Source: Serratia nematodiphila DZ0503SBS1 (lineage in GTDB: Bacteria; Pseudomonadota; Gammaproteobacteria; Enterobacterales; Enterobacteriaceae). From it: 64,000 nt of DNA. This document shows, in pieces, positions 23,081-31,455 of the stretch (the stretch's first letter is position 1; each line of letters opens with the position of its first letter). The position numbers and the translations under genes were made by a program. The notes below the pieces were generated by a model. It saw only the letters and a list, made by a program, of their open reading frames with translations, was not told the origin of the DNA and did not search any database. Location of the stretch: positions 4,030,001 through 4,094,000 of the forward strand of contig NZ_JPUX01000001.1 of NCBI RefSeq assembly GCF_000738675.1, given 5' to 3'.

Positions 23081-23953
23081 ATGAGTCTAAGCAGATTCCA
23101 GCTACAGTTTCACCTGGAGAAACAGGCCAACATCATCAGGCAGTCACCGGCGTTCCACGCCGCCATCGTCAAACACGGGGAATTATTGAGGGAGACCTAC
23201 AAGAAGCATCCGCTGTTTTACAAAATCATTTTCAGGAACAGCCGGTTCATCATCTGCTCCACCATCCTGTCCATTTATTACCACCAGCCCGCCGCCGCGC
23301 TGAAAGACATCAAAGCCTTTTTCAAAGGGAAGAATATGATCAGCGAGAATTCCCTGGATTCCTTTCTGTTCTTTTTACGGGTCGGGCGCCGGCTGGAGGT
23401 CAAACCCTGCGAGCATGACAAACGCCAGTTACGCTATAAGCCTACGCCGCACGCGCTGGCGGAAACCCAGGCGCTGATCGCCTCAATGGCGCGCCCTTAT
23501 CAGGCGCTGGCGCCACAGATGCCCATCGCGGCGCTGCTGGCGGCGCCCGACTTTCTGTCCACCTTTTTCGCCGCCTACGGGCAACTGATGCTCAAGGAGG
23601 TCTACCTGATCGACCTGGTGCCGCAATCCGCGCTGTTTATCAGCAAAGATGCCGGCCACATGGTGCTGTTGATGTTGTTTATCGAAAGCATCCGACAGGA
23701 CTCCCCCTTTCTGCTGCTCTCCTCGGCGAAAATCGCCAAGTCCTGCTCCGTCTCACGCGCGCACGTGAACCGCATTCTGCAGGCGGCGGAAAAATCCGGC
23801 CTGTTGACCACCACCAATAATGTGGTGATCGAACTCAACAGTTCGTTCTTCATCATGGCGGAGCGCTATTTTAGTCTCTATTTCGCGATGGTCGAATTCG
23901 GACTTGAACGGGTTTGGCAAAACAGGCAAGAAGGCCAGACAGCAAAATCGTAA
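23081..23953 (+). CDS. Winged-helix regulator ending the fimbrial operon (StbF-like position)
   Basis: A 290-residue cytoplasmic protein with no signal peptide. Residues ~212-245 form a clear helix-turn-helix (LLSSAKIAKSCSVSRAHVNRILQAAEKSGLL). The N-terminal part, around residues 55-125, also resembles a MarR-like winged helix (SIYYHQPAAALKDIKAF, ISENSLDSFLFFLRVGRRLEVKP), so the protein may carry two DNA-binding domains. It follows the second chaperone by 43 bases and is therefore probably co-transcribed and a feedback regulator. The stb cluster of Salmonella also ends in a regulator, as I recall. Target and signal are unknown. Confidence 0.65.
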   Translation: MSLSRFQLQFHLEKQANIIRQSPAFHAAIVKHGELLRETYKKHPLFYKIIFRNSRFIICSTILSIYYHQPAAALKDIKAFFKGKNMISENSLDSFLFFLRVGRRLEVKPCEHDKRQLRYKPTPHALAETQALIASMARPYQALAPQMPIAALLAAPDFLSTFFAAYGQLMLKEVYLIDLVPQSALFISKDAGHMVLLMLFIESIRQDSPFLLLSSAKIAKSCSVSRAHVNRILQAAEKSGLLTTTNNVVIELNSSFFIMAERYFSLYFAMVEFGLERVWQNRQEGQTAKS

Positions 23954-24022
23954 GTTGACGCCGAGACTAAATCGTCACATGCCCAGAGGTGAAATACTCA
24001 CAATGGTGTGAAAATCGGCCTA

Positions 24023-24060
24023 TAGAAAAATAGCGGTTCCACCCTATAAGAACCGCTATA
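24023..24060 (-). terminator. Rho-independent terminator of the hutU operon
   Basis: Stem TAGCGGTTC / GAACCGCTA (24031-24039 with 24050-24058); read on the minus strand it is followed by TTTTTC. It lies 23 bases past the hutU stop. Read on the plus strand there is no T run, so it mainly serves the minus-strand operon. Confidence 0.82.
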
Positions 24061-24082
24061 AAGTCCCAATAAGCTCTGATTC

Positions 24083-25777
24083 TCAAAGCATCGGCAGTTT
24101 CAATCCAAACCTTTTCGCGGCGGCAACGGCTTGCTCATAGCCGGCATCGGCATGGCGCATCACGCCGGAACCGCAGTCGTTGACCAACACCCGAGCAAGC
24201 CGCCGGTCAGCCTCCTCACTGCCATCGCACACGATCACCATTCCCGAGTGCTGTGAATATCCCATACCCACACCGCCACCATGATGCAAACTCACCCAGG
24301 TAGCGCCGCCCGCAGTATTGAGCAATGCATTCAGCAACGGCCAATCGGAAACGGCATCGGTTCCATCCTTCATGCTTTCGGTTTCACGATTGGGGCTGGC
24401 GACTGAACCCGTGTCCAGATGATCTCGGCCGATAACAACCGGTGCACTAAGCTCCCCTCTGCGCACCATCTCGTTGAAAGCCAGGCCTGCCAGATGGCGT
24501 TCGCCCAACCCCAACCAACAGATGCGCGCCGGCAACCCCTGGAAAGCAATGCGCTCACGCGCCATGTCCAGCCAACGATGGATATGCTGGTTTTCAGGAA
24601 ACAGCGCTTTAACCTTGGCGTCCGTTTTGTAGATATCTTCCGGATCGCCAGATAACGCTACCCAACGAAACGGTCCTTTGCCTTCGCAAAACAGCGGGCG
24701 AATATAAGCCGGTACGAAGCCAGGAAAATCGAAAGCATTTTCCACGCCCATGTCGCGTGCGACCTGGCGAATGTTGTTACCGTAATCAACGGCCGGCACC
24801 CCCATGTCAACGAAATCAAGCATAGCCTGCACATGAATGGCGCAGCTACCGGCTGCAGCGTCAGACAATCGGGCATGTTGCGCCGGATCGCGTTGCGCTG
24901 CTTTCCACTGCGCCACGCTCCATCCAACCGGCAAATAACCGTGGATCAAGTCGTGCGCAGAGGTCTGATCGGTAACCAGATCGGGCCGGATACCGCCTGC
25001 ACGCGCGCGTTTGACCAGCTCAGGCAACACCTCTGCGGCATTGCCTAGCAGCCCTATAGAAATCGCCTGTCCGGCCGCCGTGTATTCCTTAACCAAAGCG
25101 ATAGCTTCATCCAGGTCTTTTGCCTGCTTATCGAGATAGCGCGTGCGCAAACGAAAATCCAGGCTACTCTGCTGGCACTCTATATTCAAAGAAACCGCGC
25201 CGGCCAATGTCGCCGCTAACGGCTGCGCCCCGCCCATGCCCCCCAGCCCGGCGGTAAGGATCCAGCGTCCTGTCAGATCCCCGCCATAGTGCTGGCGGCC
25301 CGCTTCAGCAAACGTTTCAAACGTACCCTGCACAATGCCCTGACTACCTATGTAGATCCAACTACCGGCCGTCATCTGCCCGTACATGAACAATCCCTTG
25401 CGATCAAGCTCGCTGAAGTGTTCCCAATTGGCCCACTGTGGAACCAAATTAGAATTGGCGATTAACACTCGGGGAGCATCGGTATGGGTGCGGAATACAC
25501 CAACCGGCTTTCCGGATTGAACCAACAGAGTTTCGTCTTCATTGAGCGCTTTAAGTGAGGCTAAAATCTGATCGTAACATTGCCAATTGCGAGCAGCGCG
25601 ACCGATACCGCCATACACGACCAACCCTTGCGGGTTTTCGGCGACGTCGGGATCCAAATTATTTTGAATCATGCGATAGGCCGCCTCAGTCAGCCAATTT
25701 TTGCAGGTCAATTGATTGCCCCTGGGAGCACAAATATTCCGGGTGGAATCGAAACGAGGATCGAGAGTATTCGTCAT
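24083..25777 (-). CDS. hutU: Urocanate hydratase (urocanase)
   Basis: Urocanase adds water to urocanate to give imidazolone propionate, using tightly bound NAD+ as electrophile. The 564-residue protein has the expected length and landmarks: [18 protein letters not shown], the NAD-binding [32 protein letters not shown], the region of the active-site cysteine [11 protein letters not shown], and [31 protein letters not shown] lies eight bases before the ATG. It is the last gene of a seven-gene operon that lacks hutH, hutI, hutG and hutC, so it is not in a normal histidine-utilisation cluster and may hydrate an urocanate analogue. It sits 79 bases after the UbiD gene. Confidence 0.93.
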   Translation of the reverse strand: MTNTLDPRFDSTRNICAPRGNQLTCKNWLTEAAYRMIQNNLDPDVAENPQGLVVYGGIGRAARNWQCYDQILASLKALNEDETLLVQSGKPVGVFRTHTDAPRVLIANSNLVPQWANWEHFSELDRKGLFMYGQMTAGSWIYIGSQGIVQGTFETFAEAGRQHYGGDLTGRWILTAGLGGMGGAQPLAATLAGAVSLNIECQQSSLDFRLRTRYLDKQAKDLDEAIALVKEYTAAGQAISIGLLGNAAEVLPELVKRARAGGIRPDLVTDQTSAHDLIHGYLPVGWSVAQWKAAQRDPAQHARLSDAAAGSCAIHVQAMLDFVDMGVPAVDYGNNIRQVARDMGVENAFDFPGFVPAYIRPLFCEGKGPFRWVALSGDPEDIYKTDAKVKALFPENQHIHRWLDMARERIAFQGLPARICWLGLGERHLAGLAFNEMVRRGELSAPVVIGRDHLDTGSVASPNRETESMKDGTDAVSDWPLLNALLNTAGGATWVSLHHGGGVGMGYSQHSGMVIVCDGSEEADRRLARVLVNDCGSGVMRHADAGYEQAVAAAKRFGLKLPML

Positions 25778-25856
25778 GGCTTGTCTCCTTCAACATGACA
25801 GACATCATGGTTCGCCAGCCTAGTCAGGCAGGCTACAGAAAGGCGTACCGCTCACA

Positions 25857-27269
25857 TTAAAACGCCCGTTGAAAACGCCGCCGAGAGCTAAAAGGAACCG
25901 TACAATCAACGACGCATTTATTGACGAACCCATTCGCATCACTCCCGCCATAAAGCGGCAATTGCGAGGGATCAAGGGAAGTGCCGGGCAGCAAAGCGCT
26001 AACGTGAATGTCGCGTTCAAGTCGGGCGCGCGTACTCATAGCCCAGAGGACATCACGCTCCGAATAAGGGTCAACATCCTCATCCACCAGTAACACATTT
26101 TTGAGTGACGGCACTTCGCCGAGCAATCTCTTGGCTGCTTCGATAACGCACAGATCGTCACCGCAAGCGCGTTTAGCGACTTGCAATACGGTAAGCAAGT
26201 GACCGCCGCCGGAAGGCAGAGCCGCGACTCGACAAAACAACCTCTCAAGCCCTTCTGTTTTTAGTCGGGCGAGCAGCGAACACTCTTGGCCTAAACCAAG
26301 CAGAATGGATTGCTCCACTCCAGGACCCGACAGCGTCTGATATATCGCCCCGGCGCGGTAGCTTACCGCCTGAACCTGCAGTGTTGTGGCCATACCGCAT
26401 GGCGAGCGATAACCGAGATATTCAGGTAAGGAAAAACCGGCCACCTCTGCTGCCTCCGGCTCTTTTTCCGCACTCAACATCCCTTCTATAACGATCTCGG
26501 CATGGGCGATATATCGCCCCGTATTGGCGCGACATGGCGCAACCTCGACCGCATTGCTGCGCAGGGCCCCCGCAACGCCTAACTCGTCGCTACCGTAAGA
26601 AAGACAAGGCCGAGTCAATGTCGAAGCCAGATAAATGGCCGGATCAAGCCCAATATTGACGGAAATCGGCAGTCGCTCTCCGCGCGCCAGATGTGTCGAA
26701 AGCATGTGTTGCAAGTGACCACGAGAGTCAATCGACACCACTGCGGAATCCTCTTTGAAGGTAATTCGGTGGTAAGAATAATTCGCGGCTCCGGTTCGAT
26801 TATCGTGCGCATAGATCAACCCCAACGTCACCGTCGGCCCAGGATCATCTTGCAGATAACGTAGGATCGGCAGCAAATCCAGGATTTCAGCAGGCTTACG
26901 CACGTTGCGAAAGTTGCGTTTATCCCCGCCCAGTAATCTGGGTGCTATCGGACTACTCGCCGCCTGCAGCAGCAACTGAGCATTTGATATTTCTGAGGAA
27001 TAACGTCCGTAGGGATCCAAAAACAACCTACAACGGCGACGATTGCCAAACATCCCCATCAAAACGGGAAACTCGCCCCGTGTTGGTCGTCGATAAAGCC
27101 GTAACGGTTGCTCATCGGCAAACCAGGAACCGCCAGGCTGGCGATAGGCATCGAGAAAATCTTCAATCATCTCCACCTCGGGAGAAATCGATCTCTTCAC
27201 CAGGGTGATTTCATCCCCTGTTTGCCGCAACAGCGCCAAGGCAGAGCGCAAGTCATTAGGCAATAGCAT
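25857..27269 (-). CDS. UbiD family prenyl-FMN-dependent (de)carboxylase
   Basis: UbiD enzymes use prenylated FMN to remove or add carboxylate on aromatic, heteroaromatic or acrylic acids. The protein is about 470 residues; recognisable are NYSYHRITFKEDSAVVSID (prFMN/arginine region), the ADAEIVLEG-like AHAEIVIEGML with the two catalytic-site glutamates, and VLLVDEDVDPYSERDVLWAMSTR near the C terminus. It differs clearly from the housekeeping UbiD of ubiquinone synthesis. No UbiX-like prenyltransferase is in the operon. Two starts are possible: ATG 27269 with GGGGAG four to five bases upstream (used), or ATG 27284 overlapping the MFS stop. Substrate unknown; a heteroaromatic or acrylic acid is likely from the neighbouring urocanase. 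Confidence 0.82.
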   Translation of the reverse strand: MLLPNDLRSALALLRQTGDEITLVKRSISPEVEMIEDFLDAYRQPGGSWFADEQPLRLYRRPTRGEFPVLMGMFGNRRRCRLFLDPYGRYSSEISNAQLLLQAASSPIAPRLLGGDKRNFRNVRKPAEILDLLPILRYLQDDPGPTVTLGLIYAHDNRTGAANYSYHRITFKEDSAVVSIDSRGHLQHMLSTHLARGERLPISVNIGLDPAIYLASTLTRPCLSYGSDELGVAGALRSNAVEVAPCRANTGRYIAHAEIVIEGMLSAEKEPEAAEVAGFSLPEYLGYRSPCGMATTLQVQAVSYRAGAIYQTLSGPGVEQSILLGLGQECSLLARLKTEGLERLFCRVAALPSGGGHLLTVLQVAKRACGDDLCVIEAAKRLLGEVPSLKNVLLVDEDVDPYSERDVLWAMSTRARLERDIHVSALLPGTSLDPSQLPLYGGSDANGFVNKCVVDCTVPFSSRRRFQRAF

Positions 27270-27280
27270 TTGACTCCCCC

Positions 27281-28513
27281 TCATCCCATCCGGGAAGTAC
27301 AGCGAGAAGCCAAGACGATCCCCAACGCAGACAACAGCGCCGCCATGCCGGCCAACGCAATGGACAACGTGTAACTCTGATACAGATCATACAGCCAACC
27401 GGCGGCGCTGCCCCCGCCAACGGCGGCGATCCCCACCGCGATATACAACGCCCCCAGAATGGCGCCCAGATTGGCGGTGCCGAACCATGTACTGGCCACC
27501 GCCGGATACAGCGCAATACAGCCGCCGTTGGCCGCGCCGAATAACAACGCGAAAATCGCAAGCGCGGTAAAGCTGTGCGCCACACTCCAAAAGCCGCACA
27601 ACACGGCCAAACTCAACGTAACAATGACCAAAAAACGTCGCGCGCCCATGCGATCGCCTATCCGCCCCAAAACCAGACGGCCGCCGATATTGCCCACGCC
27701 GATCAAGCCGATGAGCAGATTGGCCTGCGTTGAATTTAGCCCCTGTTGCAGCGCATAAGGATTGATATGAACCAATGCCAGAAACAGCCCGATCGAACCG
27801 AAAAATATCGCGATAAAAAACCACCAAAACTGAGCCTGTCTCGCCGCTTCTCGCAACGTAACGCTACCGTTAAACGCGGAACCCGGTATTGATGTCACCT
27901 CAACGGGACGAAGCCCATCGGGATATTCGCCCACGTCCTCTGGCCGGCCTCGTAAAATGAAGGCGGCAGCCAACCCCAATACGGCGATAGCGACGGCATA
28001 AATTTGCAGAGTGCTTTGCCAGGACAAATGTTGCATCAGCCCACCGGCCACCATCGGCCCCACCAGCGTTCCCAAGCCGGTGCCGGCCAGCGCCAGGCCG
28101 GAAGCCGAGCTGCGATGAACGACGAACCAACGTTGGATGGTTGAAACAGCCGGCACGTAAACCAATCCGACGCCAACCCCTACCAACAGGCAAAACGTGA
28201 GCAAAAATGCCGTCAGTGACGATGCCAGCAGGCTACTGCCGAAGAATCCCAGCGAAAGCAGTAAAATACCGATGCCGGTTACCGTCCTCACCGAAGTACG
28301 ATCGCTCCAGGCACCGGAAAATACCCCAACGGCATAGTAAATTAACGCCGTCAGCGAGAAGATTGAGGCGGTAGAAAAACGCCCAGCGTCAAAGTTCGTC
28401 TGTAATGCAGTAAAAAATGCTCCGAATGAATAGGCCGCACCAAAAATAACCGCCAGCAAAAGATGAACGGCGCCGACCATGTACCAACCGCGAAACTGCC
28501 CTTCCTTGACCAT
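27281..28513 (-). CDS. MFS transporter, oxalate:formate antiporter-like
   Basis: A 410-residue inner-membrane protein with twelve predicted helices. It opens GWYMVGAVHLLLAVIFGAAYSFGAFF and has the MFS loop GAWSDRTSVRTVTGIGI after helix 2 and GRLVLGRIGDRMGARRFLV after helix 8, typical of the OFA/monocarboxylate branch that carries small organic acids. It lies 17 bases after the TrpF-PRT gene and runs into the UbiD gene. It probably imports the substrate or exports the product of the operon. ATG 28513 has GGAGG five bases upstream and is preferred over GTG 28516. Confidence 0.87.
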   Translation of the reverse strand: MVKEGQFRGWYMVGAVHLLLAVIFGAAYSFGAFFTALQTNFDAGRFSTASIFSLTALIYYAVGVFSGAWSDRTSVRTVTGIGILLLSLGFFGSSLLASSLTAFLLTFCLLVGVGVGLVYVPAVSTIQRWFVVHRSSASGLALAGTGLGTLVGPMVAGGLMQHLSWQSTLQIYAVAIAVLGLAAAFILRGRPEDVGEYPDGLRPVEVTSIPGSAFNGSVTLREAARQAQFWWFFIAIFFGSIGLFLALVHINPYALQQGLNSTQANLLIGLIGVGNIGGRLVLGRIGDRMGARRFLVIVTLSLAVLCGFWSVAHSFTALAIFALLFGAANGGCIALYPAVASTWFGTANLGAILGALYIAVGIAAVGGGSAAGWLYDLYQSYTLSIALAGMAALLSALGIVLASRCTSRMG

Positions 28514-28530
28514 CACAGCCTCCTTTTTAT

Positions 28531-29751
28531 TTAATAATTGACGCCCACAACGATCGAATGCTCGCCGCTCACATCCACTTCAATAAGCGATTGCACCGAG
28601 ATCCCCGTCGCCTCGAACACACGCCTGGCTCCACCATAGTTGCGTTTTTCCACCACGCATAAGATGCCTGATACTTCGGCTCCGGCTTTACGCACTGCGG
28701 AGATTAATCCCACCAATGTTCCACCTGTGCTGATGAGATCGTCCACGATGTAAACGTTGTCTCCTGGCTCCACACCGTTCAAAAAGAGACTGCCGCCGGT
28801 ATATTCGCAATCGAAGTCAACCTGTACCTGCCCTTCAAGGCCGGATGGATACCAGCGAGCAATGCCGTATGGCAGGCCTGAAAGCAACGAAACGGCAGCC
28901 AATAAACCGCCCCCTTTGTCTTCCTCCCCCACCAGCTTGGTACCCGGCGGAAATTGCGCCGCATAACAGACTAGCCTGGCTGCTTCACGCAAGAGTTCAG
29001 CCGGGGTTGCGGGGATCTGTTCCGTCAGGGCATTCAACAAAAATCGCCGCCCCTGAATCTCCACCAAAGGCTGCCGATCAAAAGAGGCCTTGAGGATGTC
29101 CTCTTGCCCACTCTCAGCCGGCACCTGCACGCGAAGCCGATCGGCATAGGCGACAGCGTCAAAAAAGGTTTGGAGTCGCACAGGGTCCTTACGGCGCGCG
29201 GACCGGGAGACGCCAGAACAGACATCAATGGCCGTGGGGAAGTAATGCTGAATCAGATGGCTGACATTGCCGGTGTGCAGTCCGCCCGCAACAATTACTG
29301 GCCGCGCAAATGTTTTGTTTTTCAACAAAACCCAATCGAATGTTTTTCCAGAGCCGCCGCTCAGCCCCTCAACCTGCGTGTCCAATAGATATGCACTGAC
29401 CTGATAACCATTTATCCTCTCCAGCGCCAAAGTGCCGTCGAGATGGAAACTCTTAATGACCGGGACATCAAATGCCTGGCAATACTCATTCGTTTCGTCA
29501 CCCTGAAGCTGAATCGCCGTCAGCCGGCAATAGCGAATAATGCGCTGCACTCGCTCCCTGGGCTCATTGACAAACACGCCGACCATCTGAGTAAACGGTG
29601 GCAATCGTTCAATGATCAAACGAGCGTCCTCTGGCGAAACTTGACGTGAGCTCGGTGAAAAAATGAACCCCAACGCATCGGCCCCCGCGTTTAGCGCCGC
29701 CAAAGCATCCTCATGGTGTGTGATGCCGCAGACTTTCACTCTCGTTCTCAT
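28531..29751 (-). CDS. Fusion of phosphoribosylanthranilate isomerase (TrpF) with a purine-type phosphoribosyltransferase
   Basis: A 406-residue protein with two domains. Residues 1-200 are a complete TrpF (beta/alpha)8 barrel: RVKVCGITHHEDAL with catalytic Cys8, GVFVNEP, YLLDT with catalytic Asp124, GGSGKTFDW, PVIVAGGL and DVCSGV. Residues ~215-406 form a type I phosphoribosyltransferase: LVGEEDKGGGLLAAVSL and the PRPP loop YIVDDLISTGGTL (residues 334-346), closest in style to adenine/xanthine PRTs, not to orotate PRT. Key residues of both domains look intact. The start overlaps the upstream trpD-like gene by 41 bases. TrpF isomerises a phosphoribosylamine to a ribulose form (Amadori), so together the domains could make, then rearrange, a phosphoribosyl derivative. 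I know no described enzyme with this architecture. Confidence 0.85.
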   Translation of the reverse strand: MRTRVKVCGITHHEDALAALNAGADALGFIFSPSSRQVSPEDARLIIERLPPFTQMVGVFVNEPRERVQRIIRYCRLTAIQLQGDETNEYCQAFDVPVIKSFHLDGTLALERINGYQVSAYLLDTQVEGLSGGSGKTFDWVLLKNKTFARPVIVAGGLHTGNVSHLIQHYFPTAIDVCSGVSRSARRKDPVRLQTFFDAVAYADRLRVQVPAESGQEDILKASFDRQPLVEIQGRRFLLNALTEQIPATPAELLREAARLVCYAAQFPPGTKLVGEEDKGGGLLAAVSLLSGLPYGIARWYPSGLEGQVQVDFDCEYTGGSLFLNGVEPGDNVYIVDDLISTGGTLVGLISAVRKAGAEVSGILCVVEKRNYGGARRVFEATGISVQSLIEVDVSGEHSIVVGVNY

Positions 29752-30799
29752 TCATCGTCTCCTTGAATCGTTTAAGAACCTGATACGCCCGCCCGTTATC
29801 CAATACTTGCCGCACGAGTTTCGCCGCTTCGCCAAAGGAGTGCGTTTTGCCAGCCAACACCAGCGCCGTCGCGGCGCTCACTATAGTCGCGTTACGATGG
29901 GCACCCTGTTCGCCGTTAAGCACTGCCAGGCAGATTTTCGCGTTACGCTCCGCAGAACCACCTCGCAGCGCCCGTAATTCACAGGCTGGAACCTCAAAAT
30001 CATCCGGCTGCACGGAAAACCGACCTATACAGCCATCACTGACACACAGGACCTGGGTTTCTCCGAGGCAGCTGACTTCATCCAAATCTCCGGCACCATG
30101 TACGATAAAAGCCGTCACCCCGCCCAACCTCACCAGCGCCTCAGCCATGGGATACAAAAGCGAAGCATGCGCAACGCCTATCAGTTGGTGCGTCACGTTA
30201 GCGGGATGAACCAACGGCCCACTCAGATTAAACAGGCTACGAACACCCAAAGCGCGCCGTACGGCAGTCAGCCGTTCAGGAAACGCATACCAAGACGAAG
30301 TAGAGAGAAACGCGAAGTTGCTCGTTGCCAACGACCGCCGCAGCCACGCTTCATCACCCTTGCGCGAAACATCAATGCCCAACGCCGACATCATGTCGCT
30401 GCTGCCGCTGACGCTGGTCACGTGACTATTGCCATGCTTGATCACTGGCACCCCGGCCGCGGCCACAACCAAGGCTGCCGTGGTGGAAATATTGAAGGTC
30501 CCGCTCCGGTCTCCTCCGGTGCCACCGATATTCAACGTAAGCGGCAAGCCGCATGCCAATGGCCGGCAACGTGCCGCTATTGCGTCAACCGCACCGGCGA
30601 TCTCGTCAGCGGATTCTCCCTTTTGCGCCATGGCGACGAGCAACGCGCCGATCTGCATATCGTCCAATTGCAGTTCCAGCATGGCCTGAACCAGATCTCG
30701 GGTCTGTTCCCGGCTCAAGCTAAGCCGTTTTTCAACCAAGATTTGCAAGACGTTTCTGAATCGCTCTTCCAGTGGTTTTATCGACAGCGTTGCGCTCAT
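29711..30799 (-). CDS. TrpD-like anthranilate phosphoribosyltransferase homologue with altered acceptor site
   Basis: A 362-residue nucleoside phosphorylase/PRT class 3 enzyme. PRPP-binding elements are kept: GTGGD (residues 93-97), NIST (103-106), KHGN (121-124), and the metal-binding DE (240-241). By contrast the anthranilate-binding loop, HxPAMK in many TrpDs and KYHTGF in E. coli, reads SSWYAFPER (168-176), losing the histidine, and the Arg after KHGN is Ser. The acceptor is therefore probably not anthranilate. GGAGGC precedes the ATG, which overlaps the isochorismatase stop. This is unlikely to be the biosynthetic TrpD, which in enterobacteria is in the trp operon. Confidence 0.85.
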   Translation of the reverse strand: MSATLSIKPLEERFRNVLQILVEKRLSLSREQTRDLVQAMLELQLDDMQIGALLVAMAQKGESADEIAGAVDAIAARCRPLACGLPLTLNIGGTGGDRSGTFNISTTAALVVAAAGVPVIKHGNSHVTSVSGSSDMMSALGIDVSRKGDEAWLRRSLATSNFAFLSTSSWYAFPERLTAVRRALGVRSLFNLSGPLVHPANVTHQLIGVAHASLLYPMAEALVRLGGVTAFIVHGAGDLDEVSCLGETQVLCVSDGCIGRFSVQPDDFEVPACELRALRGGSAERNAKICLAVLNGEQGAHRNATIVSAATALVLAGKTHSFGEAAKLVRQVLDNGRAYQVLKRFKETMNENESESLRHHTP

Positions 30800-31410
30800 G
30801 CCTCCTCCAACCCCACCCGCAAGAGATTCATAACCTCTGCCAAGCTCTGAATACGGCCAAATACATAACCGATGTTCTCAAGCGCCGCCTCATGTCGCAC
30901 ATGACGCGTGCCCGCGACGCACTCGCGCGGCACTATGACGCGATAATCTAATTGCATGGCGTCCTGAGCAGTTGCACGAACACAAACATCCGTGGCAACA
31001 CCGGTCAGAACGACGGTATCTACCCCTATCCCGCGCAGCAAAAGATCCAAATCGGTGGCGAAGAACGCACTGTAACGGCGTTTGATTAATACCTGATCGC
31101 CAACCTGTGGGGACAAGTCTGCGATGATCTCAACGCCACGGCTCCCTTCGAGGCAATGAAGTGTCTCGCCGTAGTCAAGCTCCCGGCCGAAGTCCACACG
31201 GTTGACGCGGTGACTTTCCTGGGTATAGATCACCGGGATGCCCGCACCGCGCGCAAAGTTCAATAAAACTTGCAGCGGCGCGATAATCGCCCTCCCTCCT
31301 TCGCAAGGAACAGGACCACCTTCATCCAGAAAGTCGTATTGCATGTCGATCACCAAAACGGCGAATCGACGTGTCCGATTGGGGGGCAGAGTTGTTTTTT
31401 GACGTTGCAT
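30796..31410 (-). CDS. Isochorismatase-family cysteine hydrolase
   Basis: A 204-residue alpha/beta hydrolase of the isochorismatase/nicotinamidase superfamily, with the catalytic triad visible: Asp in AVLVIDMQYDF, Lys in LIKRRYSAF and Cys in LTGVATDVCVRATAQDA. Members cleave amides, carbamoyl amines and ureido acids (for example RutB, nicotinamidase, N-carbamoylsarcosine amidase). Beside a luciferase-like monooxygenase it recalls the RutA-RutB pair that opens uracil. ATG 31410 has GGAGAG six bases upstream; the frame is open to 31434 but only with weaker starts. It overlaps the trpD-like gene by four bases. Confidence 0.87.
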   Translation of the reverse strand: MQRQKTTLPPNRTRRFAVLVIDMQYDFLDEGGPVPCEGGRAIIAPLQVLLNFARGAGIPVIYTQESHRVNRVDFGRELDYGETLHCLEGSRGVEIIADLSPQVGDQVLIKRRYSAFFATDLDLLLRGIGVDTVVLTGVATDVCVRATAQDAMQLDYRVIVPRECVAGTRHVRHEAALENIGYVFGRIQSLAEVMNLLRVGLEEA

Positions 31411-31455
31411 CTTTCTCTCCATGAATGACCGCACGGTGCCGATATTCGGCCTGAG

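Noticed and set aside
25555..25860. Small plus-strand frames near the hutU start
   Set aside because: They lie inside or antisense to hutU without coding signals.
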